From Hymenoscyphus infarciens (Eukaryota > Ascomycota > Leotiomycetes > Helotiales > Helotiaceae), in contig LLCB01000017.1 in NCBI GenBank assembly GCA_001414345.1, positions 248,001 to 312,000 of the forward strand: a DNA stretch of 64,000 bases. The letters are read 5' to 3'. Below the pieces are notes generated by a model. That model was not told where the DNA came from, ran no database searches, and saw only the letters and a list, made by a program, of their open reading frames with translations. Both the position numbers and the translations under genes were made by a program. This document shows positions 47,893 to 59,994 of the stretch, in pieces; positions within the stretch are counted from its first letter, which is position 1; each line of letters starts with the position of its first letter.

Positions 47893-49568
47893 TTTATATA
47901 CTTCTATAGAATAATATATAAACATTTCTAATCTCTTCGCTAGATATAGAAAGGAAATTAGCCTTATATAGAAGTAGAAGAGATAGACGTATTAAAAGTA
48001 TAGAATTAGAAGAGATAGATAGATTAAAAGCTAAGAATAAGATATAATAGATTAGAAGCGCTTAAAAGAGAGGATATAATAAAGAAGAATAGCTTTAAAA
48101 GTAAGAAAAAGCATAGATAAGAACCTTTAGAAAGAATAGAAGTACTAATCTAGCTAGGAAAACAAAAACGCTAAAGAGAAGTCTTAAAGATATCTCTAAG
48201 AACATTCTAAGAGAAAACTCTAAAAGTATTCTCTATTAAATTATTCTCTTATATAACCTTAGTATCTACTATTATATCTACTTATATATCTATTAACCTA
48301 GGAGTATTAGTTATCTTAAAAGAGAAAAAAGCTATTTAAGAGTTTATTATTAATTAGTCTATTTACTTAGATAGGATCTTAGAGAAGAGCTTCGTCGAGT
48401 TTATTATCGTTGTTATTATTACTATTATCTTTATCTTATAAGTAGAAGTCTATTCTATTATTATCTTAAACTTAACTCTAGTTCTACTATACTTATAGCT
48501 AACTTCTTTAATAGAGTAGATAGTAAGCAGCGCTGTTATTTATAGTATTACCGTAGTTAATAGTAGTATCTTAGATAGTATATTATACTTATATAGCTAC
48601 TTAAGTATTATAGTATACTTTATTAACCTATTTATTATACTTATTATCGTTGATATTATTATTCTCTACTAGTTAAGTTTAGAGCGCTTTAGTAGCTCTA
48701 TTATTAGCCTTAGTAATAACGCTCTTATAAACGACTTATTTACTATACTTTAAAGATATTCTTTTAGTAGAATATATTAATAGATAGATAGATAGTATAA
48801 GAGTATTATTAAGTTGAAAAAGAGCTTAATATAATATTTAAAGTAATAGAAAGTAGTATTAATAGAATAGAGATTACTTAGTATAAGAGAAGGTATATAT
48901 ATATCTCTCTCTACTTATTAAGCTAATTCCTTAATTTACTATAAACCTCTTTTAAAGAAATAAGCTAAGATAAAAGTAGAAAAGCTATTCTACTCTATCT
49001 AAAGTTTAGGTAAAAGATATATATTATTTTATATTAGTAAAACTATAATCTTATAAAGAAAAAGTAATAATAATATATAAATAATAAGAATATAAGACTA
49101 GGAATATAAAGTCTACTTCGTAAAAAGATTAGAAGAATAAACTTATTACTTTAAGAAGAATATACGTAAGCTAGAATAGAAACTAGAAAGTACTAAGAGT
49201 TAATAATCGTCGTATAAAAGATCTCTCTTATATCTATTAAATTAAAAATAACGAAGATAGCTAGTTCTAGCCTTTCTACTAATAACTATCTCTTATATAT
49301 AGTTAGCGCTTTAATATCTTCGAGTCTATAAAGAACTCTAGAAGTTTAAAGCGTTTATAAGATATAATCTAATAAAATAGAATAACTAAGTATTATAAAA
49401 AGAAAAATAATAAATAAAACTAGAAGTATTCACTTAAATACTAATAACAAAATAATTAATAAGATATAGAATCTATTATCTAATAAAAACTATAAAAACT
49501 ATAATAACTAAAACGCGAAACTAAAATAAATATAATTCTAATAAGTCTAAAAGTCGTCTTCTAAGACA
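47893..49568. other. RIP-degraded DNA, no gene identified
   Basis: Contains the repeat unit copy at about 48800-48953 and a less-eroded stretch at about 48360-48780. No intact or assignable coding region. Confidence 0.5.
48800..48953. repeat. Second copy of the repeat at 42073-42226
   Basis: Collinear with 42073-42226, in the same orientation; see that entry. Confidence 0.55.
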
Positions 49569-49649
49569 TAATCACCTAGTTCTAGTACTAGGCGTAGTAT
49601 TTTCTAAATGTCTCTTAGCTTATTACTACTTTTTAGTACGCTTTTAGTA

Positions 49650-51090
49650 TTAAAACTAAGCTAAAACTACCTATATACCTACTTTTATTCTTATAATTAA
49701 TTAATAACTATAATATATAATAGTAAAAAAACACTAGAGATTTAAAAGTCGCTAGGCTCTAAAGTAAAAGACTTCTTAATATAAGGTTCTAGTTTAGTAG
49801 TATACTATTTTTATTAGTAGAAGTAGATAGAATACTAATAAGTAAGAGTTACTTATTTAGATATAAGATAACCTAGATTACGTATCTGTTTTAGAGAGTA
49901 GTATTAGAGATATTAGAAAGAGAGCTAAAGATAATACTACCTATACTTAGAATAGTAATATAAGAGGTTAAAGACTTAAAATAAAGATAAATATTTAAAA
50001 TAAGCCTTATCCTAGCTAGTATATTAAACTTATCTCTAAGCTATAAAGAAGGATTATTATAAAGGTTACTAATTTATAAGAGTCTTACTAAAAGTTGAAT
50101 ATTATATATCTTTATAAGCTAGGACTTTAAGATAACTAAGACAAGAGCAAAAACCTATCTAAATCATCGTTTTAATAAGTCTTATATAATATCAGTTACT
50201 TCTTTATAAAAAGAGGATTAAAGTCTAAACTTATACTTAAAATTATAATATAACACGTTAAATTAGTAAAGCGTCTCTTAGACGAAGACCTCTTAAAAGT
50301 CATATTTATAGATACTATAGTAATATAAATAAAACTAGATAAGAGAGCTAATTAGTACTAGTAAAAGACAGACGAATACTACTATAAAGATATATAATCT
50401 AGTTAAGAAGTATTCTAATAGATAATTCTTTAGTACTATCTACCTAGGTTCTTACTAAGGTCTATAATATATATATAACCTAGAAATAATATAAGAGATT
50501 AAGAGATTAAGAACGTGAGAGTGTATTTAGTTAAAGCTAATATAGTATAGCTATATCTTATAGAAGCTGAATTTAATTAGTAAGAAAGAGAAAATAAGAG
50601 ATACTAGGCTAGTAAAGAACGTAGAGTATCTAGAAGAAGAGCTAAATTATATAATTACTTATAAAAGGTAGTATATAAGTAAAAGAACAGAGATAAGAGA
50701 GAAGTAGAGTAGTACTAGCTTTATAAGAAATATCTTAAGCTAAAGCTCTTTCTATAGTATAAGAAGTTATATAAGAAGAGGAGAGGTAAGGTTATACGCT
50801 TAGTTATAGATAATACTAGCCTATATTCTTATAGAGTAACTGAAGAGGTTTTATACTATTATTTTATTTAGTAGCTTCTTTATTCTCTCTAGTTACTAGA
50901 TATAAATCCGATAGAGTAGATATAGTTATATATATAAAGGTAGCTACGTAAGAGAAGAGTATAACCTAGGAATAAAGTAGATTTGAAGCGTATATAAGTA
51001 GAGAAGTAGAACTGAATACTCTAGAGTATAATAGATAATATTATAGTAAAGTTAAGAAAGACTCTTAAAAAGGTTATAGATTATAGAGAG
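49650..51090 (+). pseudogene. Degraded Tc1/mariner-type transposase
   Basis: On the plus strand near 50805-50840 a V-I-D-N-T-S-L-Y-S block corresponds to the second catalytic Asp region (D-N-A/G-P-x-H in intact relatives). Near 50895-50945, L-D-I-N-P-I-E is the SPDLNPIE-type third-acid block. Stops are frequent and mostly TAG or TAA where Trp or Gln is expected, as RIP produces. It encodes no functional enzyme. Gypsy-2 interrupts it downstream. Confidence 0.75.
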
Positions 51091-51398
51091 TATTATAGGC
51101 TAAATATAAAGAGGTTAATAGATAAGGTGTTCTTATTATAAGAAGAATTAACTAAGAAGAGAAGTCTATCTACGTATAAGAGAGAGGTTCTTATAAGAGC
51201 TATATATATACTATATATAATTACTAGTTATAGAATAATAACCTTCTTACTTTATAGAGAAGTCTAAATATAATTACTAGTTATTAGAACCCCTTTCTTA
51301 GAGGTTTATATAAGGTTACGTATAAGCTACTTTATAGACTACTTTTATATTATATAAAGGTTAGTAGACTAAGTACTTCTTAGATATAAACTGTTATA
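51091..51398 (-). repeat. Gypsy-2 LTR (left)
   Basis: 308 bp, collinear with 56703-57026 apart from a 16-bp duplication (GCTACTTTTATATAAA) present only in the right copy. Confidence 0.88.
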
Positions 51399-54300
51399 TT
51401 ACTCTCTCTCTAGGTTTCCTTCTAAAGACTATAAGCCTTTATATCTTTAAGAGCGTCTTATAGTTCCTAGGTTAGTTATACGTATTCTTTCTACTTTATA
51501 AGTAGTTTCTTCTTTTATTCTTTTCTTATTCTCTTTTTATCTAGAATCGTCTCTACTATATACTCTTAGTTATCTTTAAGGATTATAGGTCTTAGCTAAC
51601 TATTATTCTAAACTTAGCTTAATAATAGGTTATTCGAAGCTAGCTAGAGAAGCTAAGAGTAGAAGATATTATAGATTCTAGAAAGTATATCTAAGTAATA
51701 ACTCTAAGTACTAATTACTTTAAGTACTATATACTTAGCTTATTTTACGTCTAACTTCTTTAATTACCTTATTATCTAGATATTCTTTAAGCTTAGCTAG
51801 ACTTTATCTCTAACTTTAAAACTTAGTACTTATTATCTTTTCTAGTTTATAATATCTTCTATTACTTATTATACTATAGTTATAACTAATTATAGCTATT
51901 TTTAAACTTCTTTTAACTTTTATATAATTATATTAGCTTTTTAGATTAGTAATAGAGGCGTTACTTTATTTAAGAGCTTATACTAGATATTTAGAGGCTT
52001 AGTATAATATCTATATTTAAGGAAGAATAGGCTTACTTTTATAGCTACTATTATTTAGTTATTAATTACTAGTTTTGTAAATAGTAGTAGTTCTTCTTAG
52101 TTATCTTAAGTATAATCTATAAATATATATAAATAGGTTTCTACTATCTAGTTTATCTATTTTATAGATCTATTAGTTTCTAGATAAAAAGCTATAAAAA
52201 GCATTTATATAATCTCTAAAAAAGAGTATACTCTTACTTATAAGTAGCTAATAAATTATTTTCTTTTATTAGATACTATTACCTTTAGTAAGTAATGCTT
52301 TCAATAGAAGGTTTAGATAAACTATCTAGTAACTGTTTTAGATATAATATCTTTAAAGCTATTATAAATTGTTCCTTTTCTTAGTCTATTTATAATTATA
52401 ACTATATTTATATATCTATTACTTTTTAAGAGTTTAATTATAAAGTCTATTAATATTTTACTCTAGATCTAGTTTAAGACTAGTAGTAGCTTTAAGAATC
52501 TTTATTAAACGTCTCTCTAAGCCTTATTTCTTCTATAAGTATTATAATTTCTAATAAATCTTTAGACGTCTTATAATATTTAAGGCTAGAAGTATTACTA
52601 TATAAGGATCTAAGCTATATTCTCTTATCTAGAGTAGCTATAGAGTTTTAAATTATATATAGCTTAAATTATCTTTATATATAATTCCTTATTATTAGGA
52701 ACTTATAAATAGTTCTAAAATATTAGCTTTTCTTTATTTATAAGTATATATTCTAATATTAATACTTTAAGCTTTAGACTAGTAAAGAACGTTCTCTTAC
52801 TTTATTAAATAGCCTCTTTTATTAATTAGAAGTTAGTATCTACTTCTTTAACTATTATCTAAAGTTCTTAAAGTATCTTTTTATTATTTAAAAGTACTTC
52901 TTATATCTATATAAGGTTTGCTTTTATAATCTCTAGAGACTGTCTTTTCTTATTTATAGTTTTAAGAAGTTACTTTATTTAATAATTAATTTATTTATCT
53001 AATATATTATTTAATATATCTTACTTTTATTAAAAGAGAGTATTTACTTAAATATTATATTTCTTTTTAATATATATAATTTTAAAATTATATTTTAAAA
53101 AGACTAGAGACTATTATATTTATTATTTAGTAAGCTTTTAAACTAATATAAAGTACTTAAGGTTCTTATAGTCTATCTAGATCTTAAAACTCTTTATACT
53201 CTATAACTTAGAATCTTATACTTCTAAATATTATATAATTACTAATATTTCTTTATTATAAATCTTATAGTTAAACTTAGCTAGTAAGTTCTTCTTTAAA
53301 AAGAAGATATAAGGTTATAAGAGTCTATTATTATTATATTATATAAGTACTCTACTAATATACTAGTTAGAAGAGTCTATTTTTATAATTATTTACTTTT
53401 CTTAATTAAATTATATAAGAGCTAGAGTAGTAGTAAATATATATTTTAACTATTTAGAGACTTTTTAGTACTTATCTATTTATATAAATGCTTATTCTTT
53501 ATAAGTTAGTTCTATAAGAGGTCTTATAATATTAGAATAGTCTTTAATAAAGGTTTAGTAAAAGTTTATAAAACTAAGAAAGCTTTATATAGCTTTTATA
53601 TTTATTAGTACTTCTTAGTTAAGAATAGCTTTTACCTTTTCTAGATCTATTTCTATATTTAAGTTAACGTTTAAGATAAACTCTAGATACTTTATTTAAA
53701 TAACTAAAAACTTATACTTATTAATATAAAAGAAGAGGCTTACTTTTTTAAGCTTTTAGAGAACTAGCTTAACCTAGTTCTTATATTCCTTAAGAGATCT
53801 ATTTATAAAGAGTAGAATATTATTAATATAGATAGAGTAGAAATTATCTAGGTATTTCTATAGTACTTAGTTAATATATCTTTAAAACGTACTTAGTATA
53901 TTTATAAGTCTAAAAGGTATAACTAACTATTTATATAGTTTATATCTTATCTAGAAGGCTATCTTCTATTTATCTCTCTTTATAATTTAAAGTTAATAGA
54001 AAGCTTAGTTTATATTAAGCTTTATATACTAAGTTACTTTACTTACTTATTATAGGGTTTTATAAATTAGAGAGAGTAGGTACTAATCCTTTTATATAAC
54101 TTTATTTAAAGTATAGTAATTAATATAGAATTAGAAGCCGCCTTCTAGTTTTTATATAAAGAGTATTAAAATAGTAGTAAGAGAGTTACTAACTTAAATC
54201 TAGTCTTTATTTATATACTTAGTAAGTATTCTTTAAAGAATAAGGAGTTTATTATAGGATATATTATAGAGTAGCTCTTAAAAGACTATTACTTCTTTTT

Positions 54301-56702
54301 TATCTTCTCTTATAAGCTTAATTTTATAATTAATTCCTTTACTTTATAAAAGTAGTACTTTATCTAAGTTCTTTAGACTAAAAGCTCTAAGGTAATTCTA
54401 GAACTATAGTAGTAGCTTTATTTAAGAGTTTGTTTTCGTCTTCTTTATCTTCTTAAGAGCCTTAGTAATATCCTATAAGCTAGCTAAGAATACTTAAATA
54501 GTTAACTACTAAGACTTATTTATTATTATTTAAAAGACTCTAATAGAGATAAGTAAACATTTAATAGTAGGATTAGTATAGCCTACTTTTAAAATATTAG
54601 CTTAGTTCTTAACTAGTATATTTATTAATAAAATAAAGTATTTAGAAGTAAGACTATTAATTTAAGTATTCTACTTTATTATCTAAGAAAGTCTTAGAAT
54701 TATATTATATAATTCTAAGTAAAGGATAATATAAAGAAAAGACTAAGCTTCTTTATATCTATTAATATCTAAAGAGATAATAGTAACCTCTATTACTATA
54801 TTATCTAAGAGAGTATTAAAGCTAGAGAGTTTTTAAAAAGAGAATAGAAATATATTAAAAGTTATTCTAAGTAGTAAAAGAGGAGCTAATAAGTTTATAA
54901 GATAAATATCTAGAGTTAAAAAGAGTTTTTATAAAATATTCTTTATTAACTAATATAGAAACTAAAAATAGAGAACTATTTATTAACTTCTTTTAGAACT
55001 TAATCTATTCTTTCTTTACTTCTTTTAAAACCTTCTTTTACTTCTAATAACGTCTTTTACTAGAAGCTACTTATTTTCTAACTTATTAGAGTTATTATCT
55101 AAGACCTTTTTAATTATCCTTTCTTTTCCTTTTATATTCTTTTCTTTAATCTTATTACTTTCTTTTTAAATAAGAGCTACTTAGACTTTCTTTATTTACT
55201 TAAGATTTGTAATAACAAGGCAGGAGTAGAGTAGAGAAGTAGTCTATTCGTGGTTATTAACGCGAAAACTAAAGGTAAAGAGCGAAGACAGCTCTAAACG
55301 ATGCTAATATATAAGAGGTACGAAACCGAACAACGTTATACGTCGGCTAATACAAAAGCTCGAACCTACGTAACCTTCCTAAAATAGACAATATAAGACA
55401 ATAACCGAAACCTTATATATACGGTATATGCTATATAATCTCGGCTATATAGGACGGTATACTGTTATAAGATTCTTCTTTAACTATTTTATCTTTATAT
55501 TATATTCTTAGACTCTATATCTATCTTATCTATATTTTAAGTAAAAGCTTAAGCTTTATCTTTTAGTAAAGACTTCTAGAGTACTCTATTATAGTTCTTT
55601 TATTTAAGTAAAAGAGACTACTACTATTAGTTACTAATCTATAGTATTAGCTAAAGAGCTGTCTTTTACTTTATATATAGCTATAGAAAAGGCTTATAGT
55701 TTCTTTATTTACTAAGCTATAAGTTTAGCGATTTTGTTTAGCTAGTTACTAATTATTTATAGCTATTTATAATACTTATTAGAGGTATTATATTCTTTAA
55801 TACTAATAGTAATAATTATTAGCTTTATATTAATAGTAGCTTTTAAGTAGCTCTTCTTAATTAAGTTATCTTATCTCTAATTAGTAGCTTCTAAGATTAA
55901 TTAGTTAAACTTACTTAAGAATTTACTAAATATCTACTTACTTTATCTTTCCTAGTTAAGTTAGCTAAGTACTTTTTATTATAGGTAAGAGTCTTAGAAA
56001 GCTATACTAAGCTATTCTATAAAGTCTATAACTATGAGTTTATTTTACTAGTAAGTATACTTAATTTAGAAGAAGATTCTTATAGCTACGTTACTTAAAA
56101 GTCTTTTAAAAGTATACTAGACTTTCTCTTTTTCTTATCTAATAGTAGGTTAGAACTATCTATTTCTAGCTTTACTTTTAAAGATTCTTTAAACTAGAGA
56201 AAGAGATTAGGCGTGCTTTTATTATATCTCTTTAAGTATATAAGACTATATTTTAGTTTTTAATTATTATTTATAGCTATTATTAGTATAGAGACTAAGA
56301 GTAGTATTAAGATAAGTATAGATTAGTTTCCTTTAAATAAAGAGATTCTTCTTTTAAACCTTATAAGAGCTTTATCTTATTATAATAAGAGGTTTACTAG
56401 AGATTAGTTTTAATTCTTAGAAAGAGCTTATATCTTTTACTATTATTAAGTAAACATCTCTATTTACTATACTAGAGGCTCTTATTCTTCTATTCTACTT
56501 ATATCTTTTATTTTATGTTTTATAGTTATCTATTATATACTTTAAACTATTATAAAACTATATATTTCTATATAGGATTATATATCTTAACTATAAAGGA
56601 TTTTTATACTTATATTATATATATAAGAAGTTTATAGAATCAACTATATATAGTTTATTTAATATACTTATAAGCGAATATAAGAAGAGAAGTTAATTCT
56701 AA
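51399..56702 (-). pseudogene. Degraded gag-pol of Gypsy-2
   Basis: The minus-strand polymerase relic centres on the active-site block at about 53810-53850, where Y-I-N-N replaces the expected Y-x-D-D (two G-to-A changes). gag would lie toward 56.5 kb. Dense stops throughout; the solo LTR at 55207-55469 also interrupts it. Confidence 0.75.
55207..55469 (+). mobile_element. Solo LTR, variant of the TGTAACGG family, copy 5
   Basis: 263 bp from TGTAATAAC to CTGTTATA, flanked by the perfect 5-bp duplication AGATT (55202-55206, 55470-55474). The 3' ~170 bp match the family (CGTCGGCTAATACAAAAGCTC, CTATATAATCTCGGCTATAT), but the first ~80 bp (GGCAGGAGTAGAG...) do not, so it is a distinct LTR subtype. 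It is less RIP-mutated than the Gypsy-2 interior it sits in. Confidence 0.88.
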
Positions 56703-57026
56703 TATTATAAGCTAAATATAAAGAGGTTAATAGATAAGAGATTCTTATTATAAGAAGAATTAACTAAAGAGAGAAGTCTATTTATATATAAGAAAGAGGT
56801 TCTTATAAGAGCTATATATATACTATATATAATTACTAGTTATAGAATAATAACCTTCTTACTTTATAGAGAAGTCTAAACGTAATTACTAGTTATTAGA
56901 ACCTCTTTCTTAGAGGTCTATATAAGATTATATATAGGCTACTTTTATATAAAGCTACTTTATAAGCTACTTTCGTATTATATAAAGGTTAGTAGACTAA
57001 GTACTTCTTAGGTATAAACTATTATA
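56703..57026 (-). repeat. Gypsy-2 LTR (right)
   Basis: 324 bp, partner of 51091-51398. Confidence 0.88.
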
Positions 57027-57207
57027 GAGAGAATAATAATTTCTATAGATAGAGTATTTATTTATATTACTTTTTATATAATAACACTTAATTTTATATA
57101 ATATATATAGAGTAGAGGTGAAAAAAAGAGATTATGTTTAAGCGAGAAACTAAGCTGAAAATTAGCTAAGAACGCTTAGAAAAATACTAGGCTAAGTAGT
57201 GAAATTA

Positions 57208-57455
57208 TAAAACCGTACTTATTAAAGAAAGAATTAGGAAAGAGGCTTATTTATATAATAAGAAGAAGAAGAGAGAGCTAAGTAATATATAAGCTACTTA
57301 GCTATTCCCGACTTATATCGGAGGTCTATCTCTATATCATATCTCGCTAGATTTGAAGAGAGAGAGATAATAGGATTCGTAAATCTTAGAAGTAGATTTA
57401 ACTTCTAGAAAAACGATATAGCGTCTAGTAGTCGAACTAGTGTCGAACTAACGAT
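57208..57455. other. AT-rich edge of the second RIP block
   Basis: No gene; composition returns to normal abruptly around 57455-57465. Confidence 0.55.
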
Positions 57456-57463
57456 TCTTAAAC

Positions 57464-57736
57464 TTAAAGGGGAATCCGATAAGCGATCTCAGCACTTCCG
57501 ATGGTTATTAATCCCACTATTGTATGAGCATTAATCCCATCATTGTATGAGCCTTGCTTGACATCAACAGCAATTTTCTCAAGGACCGGAAAGCGATTCT
57601 CGGCCATCACCCAGAGGTGATTTGTACTCGGTAGGCCACAATAGTAACTTTCCAGACTTTTTAACGTCAGGGCTGACCTACTGTAAAGGATGGATCTTAT
57701 ATGCCGTGCATATTCCGTAGATGACTGATTGGACAT
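57464..57736 (-). pseudogene. Possible gene fragment, unrecognised
   Basis: A 90-codon minus-strand open frame in un-mutated DNA, with segments such as LTLKSLESYYCGL and RFPVLEKIAVDVKQG that loosely recall leucine-rich parts of fungal F-box-type proteins. It stops at the RIP boundary, so if real it is the end of a gene truncated by the repeats. A near-perfect 23-bp direct duplication (ATTAATCCCACTATTGTATG, about 57506-57551) lies within it. No family is assigned, and it may be non-coding. Confidence 0.25.
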
Positions 57737-58525
57737 GGAGATCTAGAAAGCTCGCCGCAGCAATCCGGAATTTATCCCGTGTTAAGCCAAACGACAAGTT
57801 CTTGGGATCGAAATTGATGGATGGATTGGGTTTTGATGATGGGGATCGTCTGGTTTGCGGAGATCATAAGGCTAGGCTGGGAGGATTAACCTTACAGCCG
57901 GAGAGGGGCAGCGCATGCAGGTTTGGGTTCGGGTTGCTGCGCTGCGGAGAAGTTCAGGTTGTACCACCACCAGTACCACCAGAATCAACCACTGCTTGGA
58001 GGGGGGAAGGCTGGTAGGATTTCGAGGCTGTGTTTTTTTGGACCCCTGTGTGACTTGGTATGATGTTTGTGTATCATGTCATGGATTTGGAGCTTGTCGA
58101 ATCCCAGTCGTTTGATGTGATGATGCGAGATGAAGGTTTAGACTCGAAAGCTTGAGGACGCAGACTTCTCTTGTTCTTTGCTGGGGGTACTAGTGAGCAA
58201 GTGATACTGTTCCCGGAACGCTTGTTGAGAAAAGCATCTGTCTGGCGAATAGCTTGGCCATAAGGTCCTCGTTGTCCCTTTTGGAGTCCCTTCATTTATT
58301 GTCGCTCGTATATCAGATTAACGAAGCGTCCGGGAAGTTCTTAGTAATAGTCGGGTAGTGATGATGGTATTGCATGATGATGTTGATGTGAGTCGACGGC
58401 ACTGCACCGGAGTGAGGAGCAACGGAATTTGCATAGCGAAACTCCCGCTTCATGGCAAGAAGCAAAGATTGTAAACAGTGTGCACCGCCATTCTCGTGAC
58501 CGAAAGGCTTCAGAGTGATCTCATA
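57737..58525. other. Non-RIP intergenic stretch
   Basis: Normal composition. Short open frames on both strands have no recognisable product and overlap each other. I see no gene or RNA. Confidence 0.5.
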
Positions 58526-58529
58526 GTGG

Positions 58530-59990
58530 CACCAGGGGATGCAGGAATTCGTAACTAGCCGGATTTTAGCCGTAATACTCAAACGTTCAACCTTTGAAAT
58601 ATAAATAATAACTTTACCTACATTATAGAGCCTCTATATACACGCTCTAAAGGCTCTATAACGTCTACTACACCTAGAAGGTACAGCGATTATAATACGC
58701 TAGCGAAAAACCGATTTTATAATACCTTTTAAGAACATTAGAGCTATAAATCTAAGACTTAGATTATACGTGAATATATACTCTCTAAAGTAACCGGCTT
58801 ACGCTAGGCCTGCGAGTACGAAGCTATAGGTTCTTCTACTATATATAAGCTTTATAGGCGATCAGAGAAGCTTAGAAGAAGAACCGTAGTATTAGATAAT
58901 ATATATAAGATACTAGTCTTGCTTTCGTATAACCTAGTTCGAGATTAACTTTATAAAGCTTAGATAGAATACTATTAAATCCTAATTAAGAAGTACTAAC
59001 TTTAAACCTAACTTTAGTAAGTAATAAAGGGAGGTAGAAGATATAAGTAAGCGTTTATTAAGAAGATAATCTTAAATAAGAACCTAAGAGAGAGTAGTAA
59101 GAGTATAGAGTAGTAAACTATAGTTAAATAATAGATAATTTCTTCTAGTTTAGCTTCTTTACTAATAAGGTATACATCGATCCTTCTTTATAAGTATAAG
59201 AGTATATTCTTAGAGAAGAAAGAACGCGAACTAACCTAGAAAATATATAAGAAAGAGGTAAAAAGACTAGGTCTTATATATATATTATAGAGTACTATAA
59301 CTAGTAATATAAGTATAAAACGCTAGAGTTCTATAATAATAAAGAAGATAATATTATATAATCTAAGCGCTCTCTAAAGCCTAGGAAACGTAAAGCTAAA
59401 TCAGAAGAGGAGTTTAGTATACGTATAAAGGAGTAGAAAGCGCTACTCTCTTATAAGTACGACGTTAAGCCTAAGAGTAACGTAATAACTTAGAAATACT
59501 ATACTAAACGTCTCTTACTTATCTATATCAAAGCTATTAAGAAGGTATATAAAGAGTAGCCTTATCTATCTAGAGAGTTCTTTTTATAAGAAGATAGAGA
59601 CCTAAGTTATAGTTTAAAGAAAAAGGGGCTTATATAAGTACTTCGAGATAAGTATAATATAAGAACTCTTATCTACTCTCTATAATCCCCTAATCTTAAT
59701 CCTATAGAAGCTTATTAGAATATCCTAAAGTAATAAGTACGTTATAGAACGTGGAGAACGATATAAGAGTTTAAAGAGGTTATTTAAGATAAATAGAATA
59801 AGATTATACTAATAGAGATACGTAAAAGAATCCTAGAGATACCTAACTAAGTAGAGACTTTATATAATAATAGTAGGAAGGCAATTAAGAGTAATTTATG
59901 GTAGATATTTAGAAAAGTAGGCTAAAATTAGTACTATTTTAACGTTCTAGCTAAAATCCGGCCAGTCACGAATTCCTGCATCCCCTGGTG
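58530..59990 (+). mobile_element. IS630/Tc1-like DNA transposon, 1461 bp, CACCAGGGG termini, 4-bp target duplication
   Basis: Inverted termini of about 40 bp (58530-58570 and 59951-59990; CACCAGGGGATGCAGGAATT at each end) enclose a stop-ridden transposase on the plus strand. GTGG flanks both ends (58526-58529, 59991-59994). The termini escaped most RIP while the interior is TA-rich. The 216-bp element at 16251-16466 shares the termini and also has a 4-bp duplication. The family usually targets TA, so the 4-bp duplication is unexpected. Confidence 0.85.
58640..59910 (+). pseudogene. RIP-degraded DDE transposase of the IS630/Tc1 type
   Basis: Plus-strand relics: around 59590-59620 an E-D-R-D-L-S-Y block corresponds to the second-Asp region (E-D-G-x-P-x-H type) and at about 59685-59730 S-P-N-L-N-P-I-E-A-Y matches the SPDLNPIE third-acid block with one Asp-to-Asn change. 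TAA/TAG stops stand where Gln or Trp is usual. About 420 codons would be the intact length. It encodes no functional enzyme. Confidence 0.8.
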
Positions 59991-59994
59991 GTGG

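Larger units (their letters stand above)
51091..57026 (-). mobile_element. Complete but RIP-inactivated Ty3/Gypsy-type retrotransposon (Gypsy-2)
   Basis: Direct repeats 51091-51398 (308 bp) and 56703-57026 (324 bp; a 16-bp duplication explains the difference) bound the element, and GAGAG flanks both sides (51086-51090, 57027-57031). LTRs begin TATTATA and end CTGTTATA, i.e. TG...CA after CpA-to-TpA changes. A Gypsy reverse-transcriptase catalytic block (F-Y-S-I-Y-I-N-N-I-L) is readable on the minus strand at about 53810-53850. The interior is itself invaded by a solo LTR at 55207-55469. All frames are broken. Confidence 0.88.
49571..57205 (+). mobile_element. Tc1/mariner-like element, split by a Gypsy insertion
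   Basis: Imperfect inverted termini of about 40 bp (49571-49621 and 57164-57205; shared block CTAGTATTTTTCTAA in inverted orientation) with TA on both outer sides (49569-49570, 57206-57207), the Tc1/mariner target. Removing the 5.94-kb Gypsy-2 insertion leaves about 1.7 kb, a normal size for the superfamily. The transposase relic lies at about 49.7-51.09 kb, and its last part continues after 57031. Confidence 0.7.

Noticed and set aside
42073..48953. Complete retrotransposon between the repeats at 42073-42226 and 48800-48953
   Set aside because: Same-orientation copies are suggestive, but no matching target duplication and no reverse-transcriptase block was found between them.
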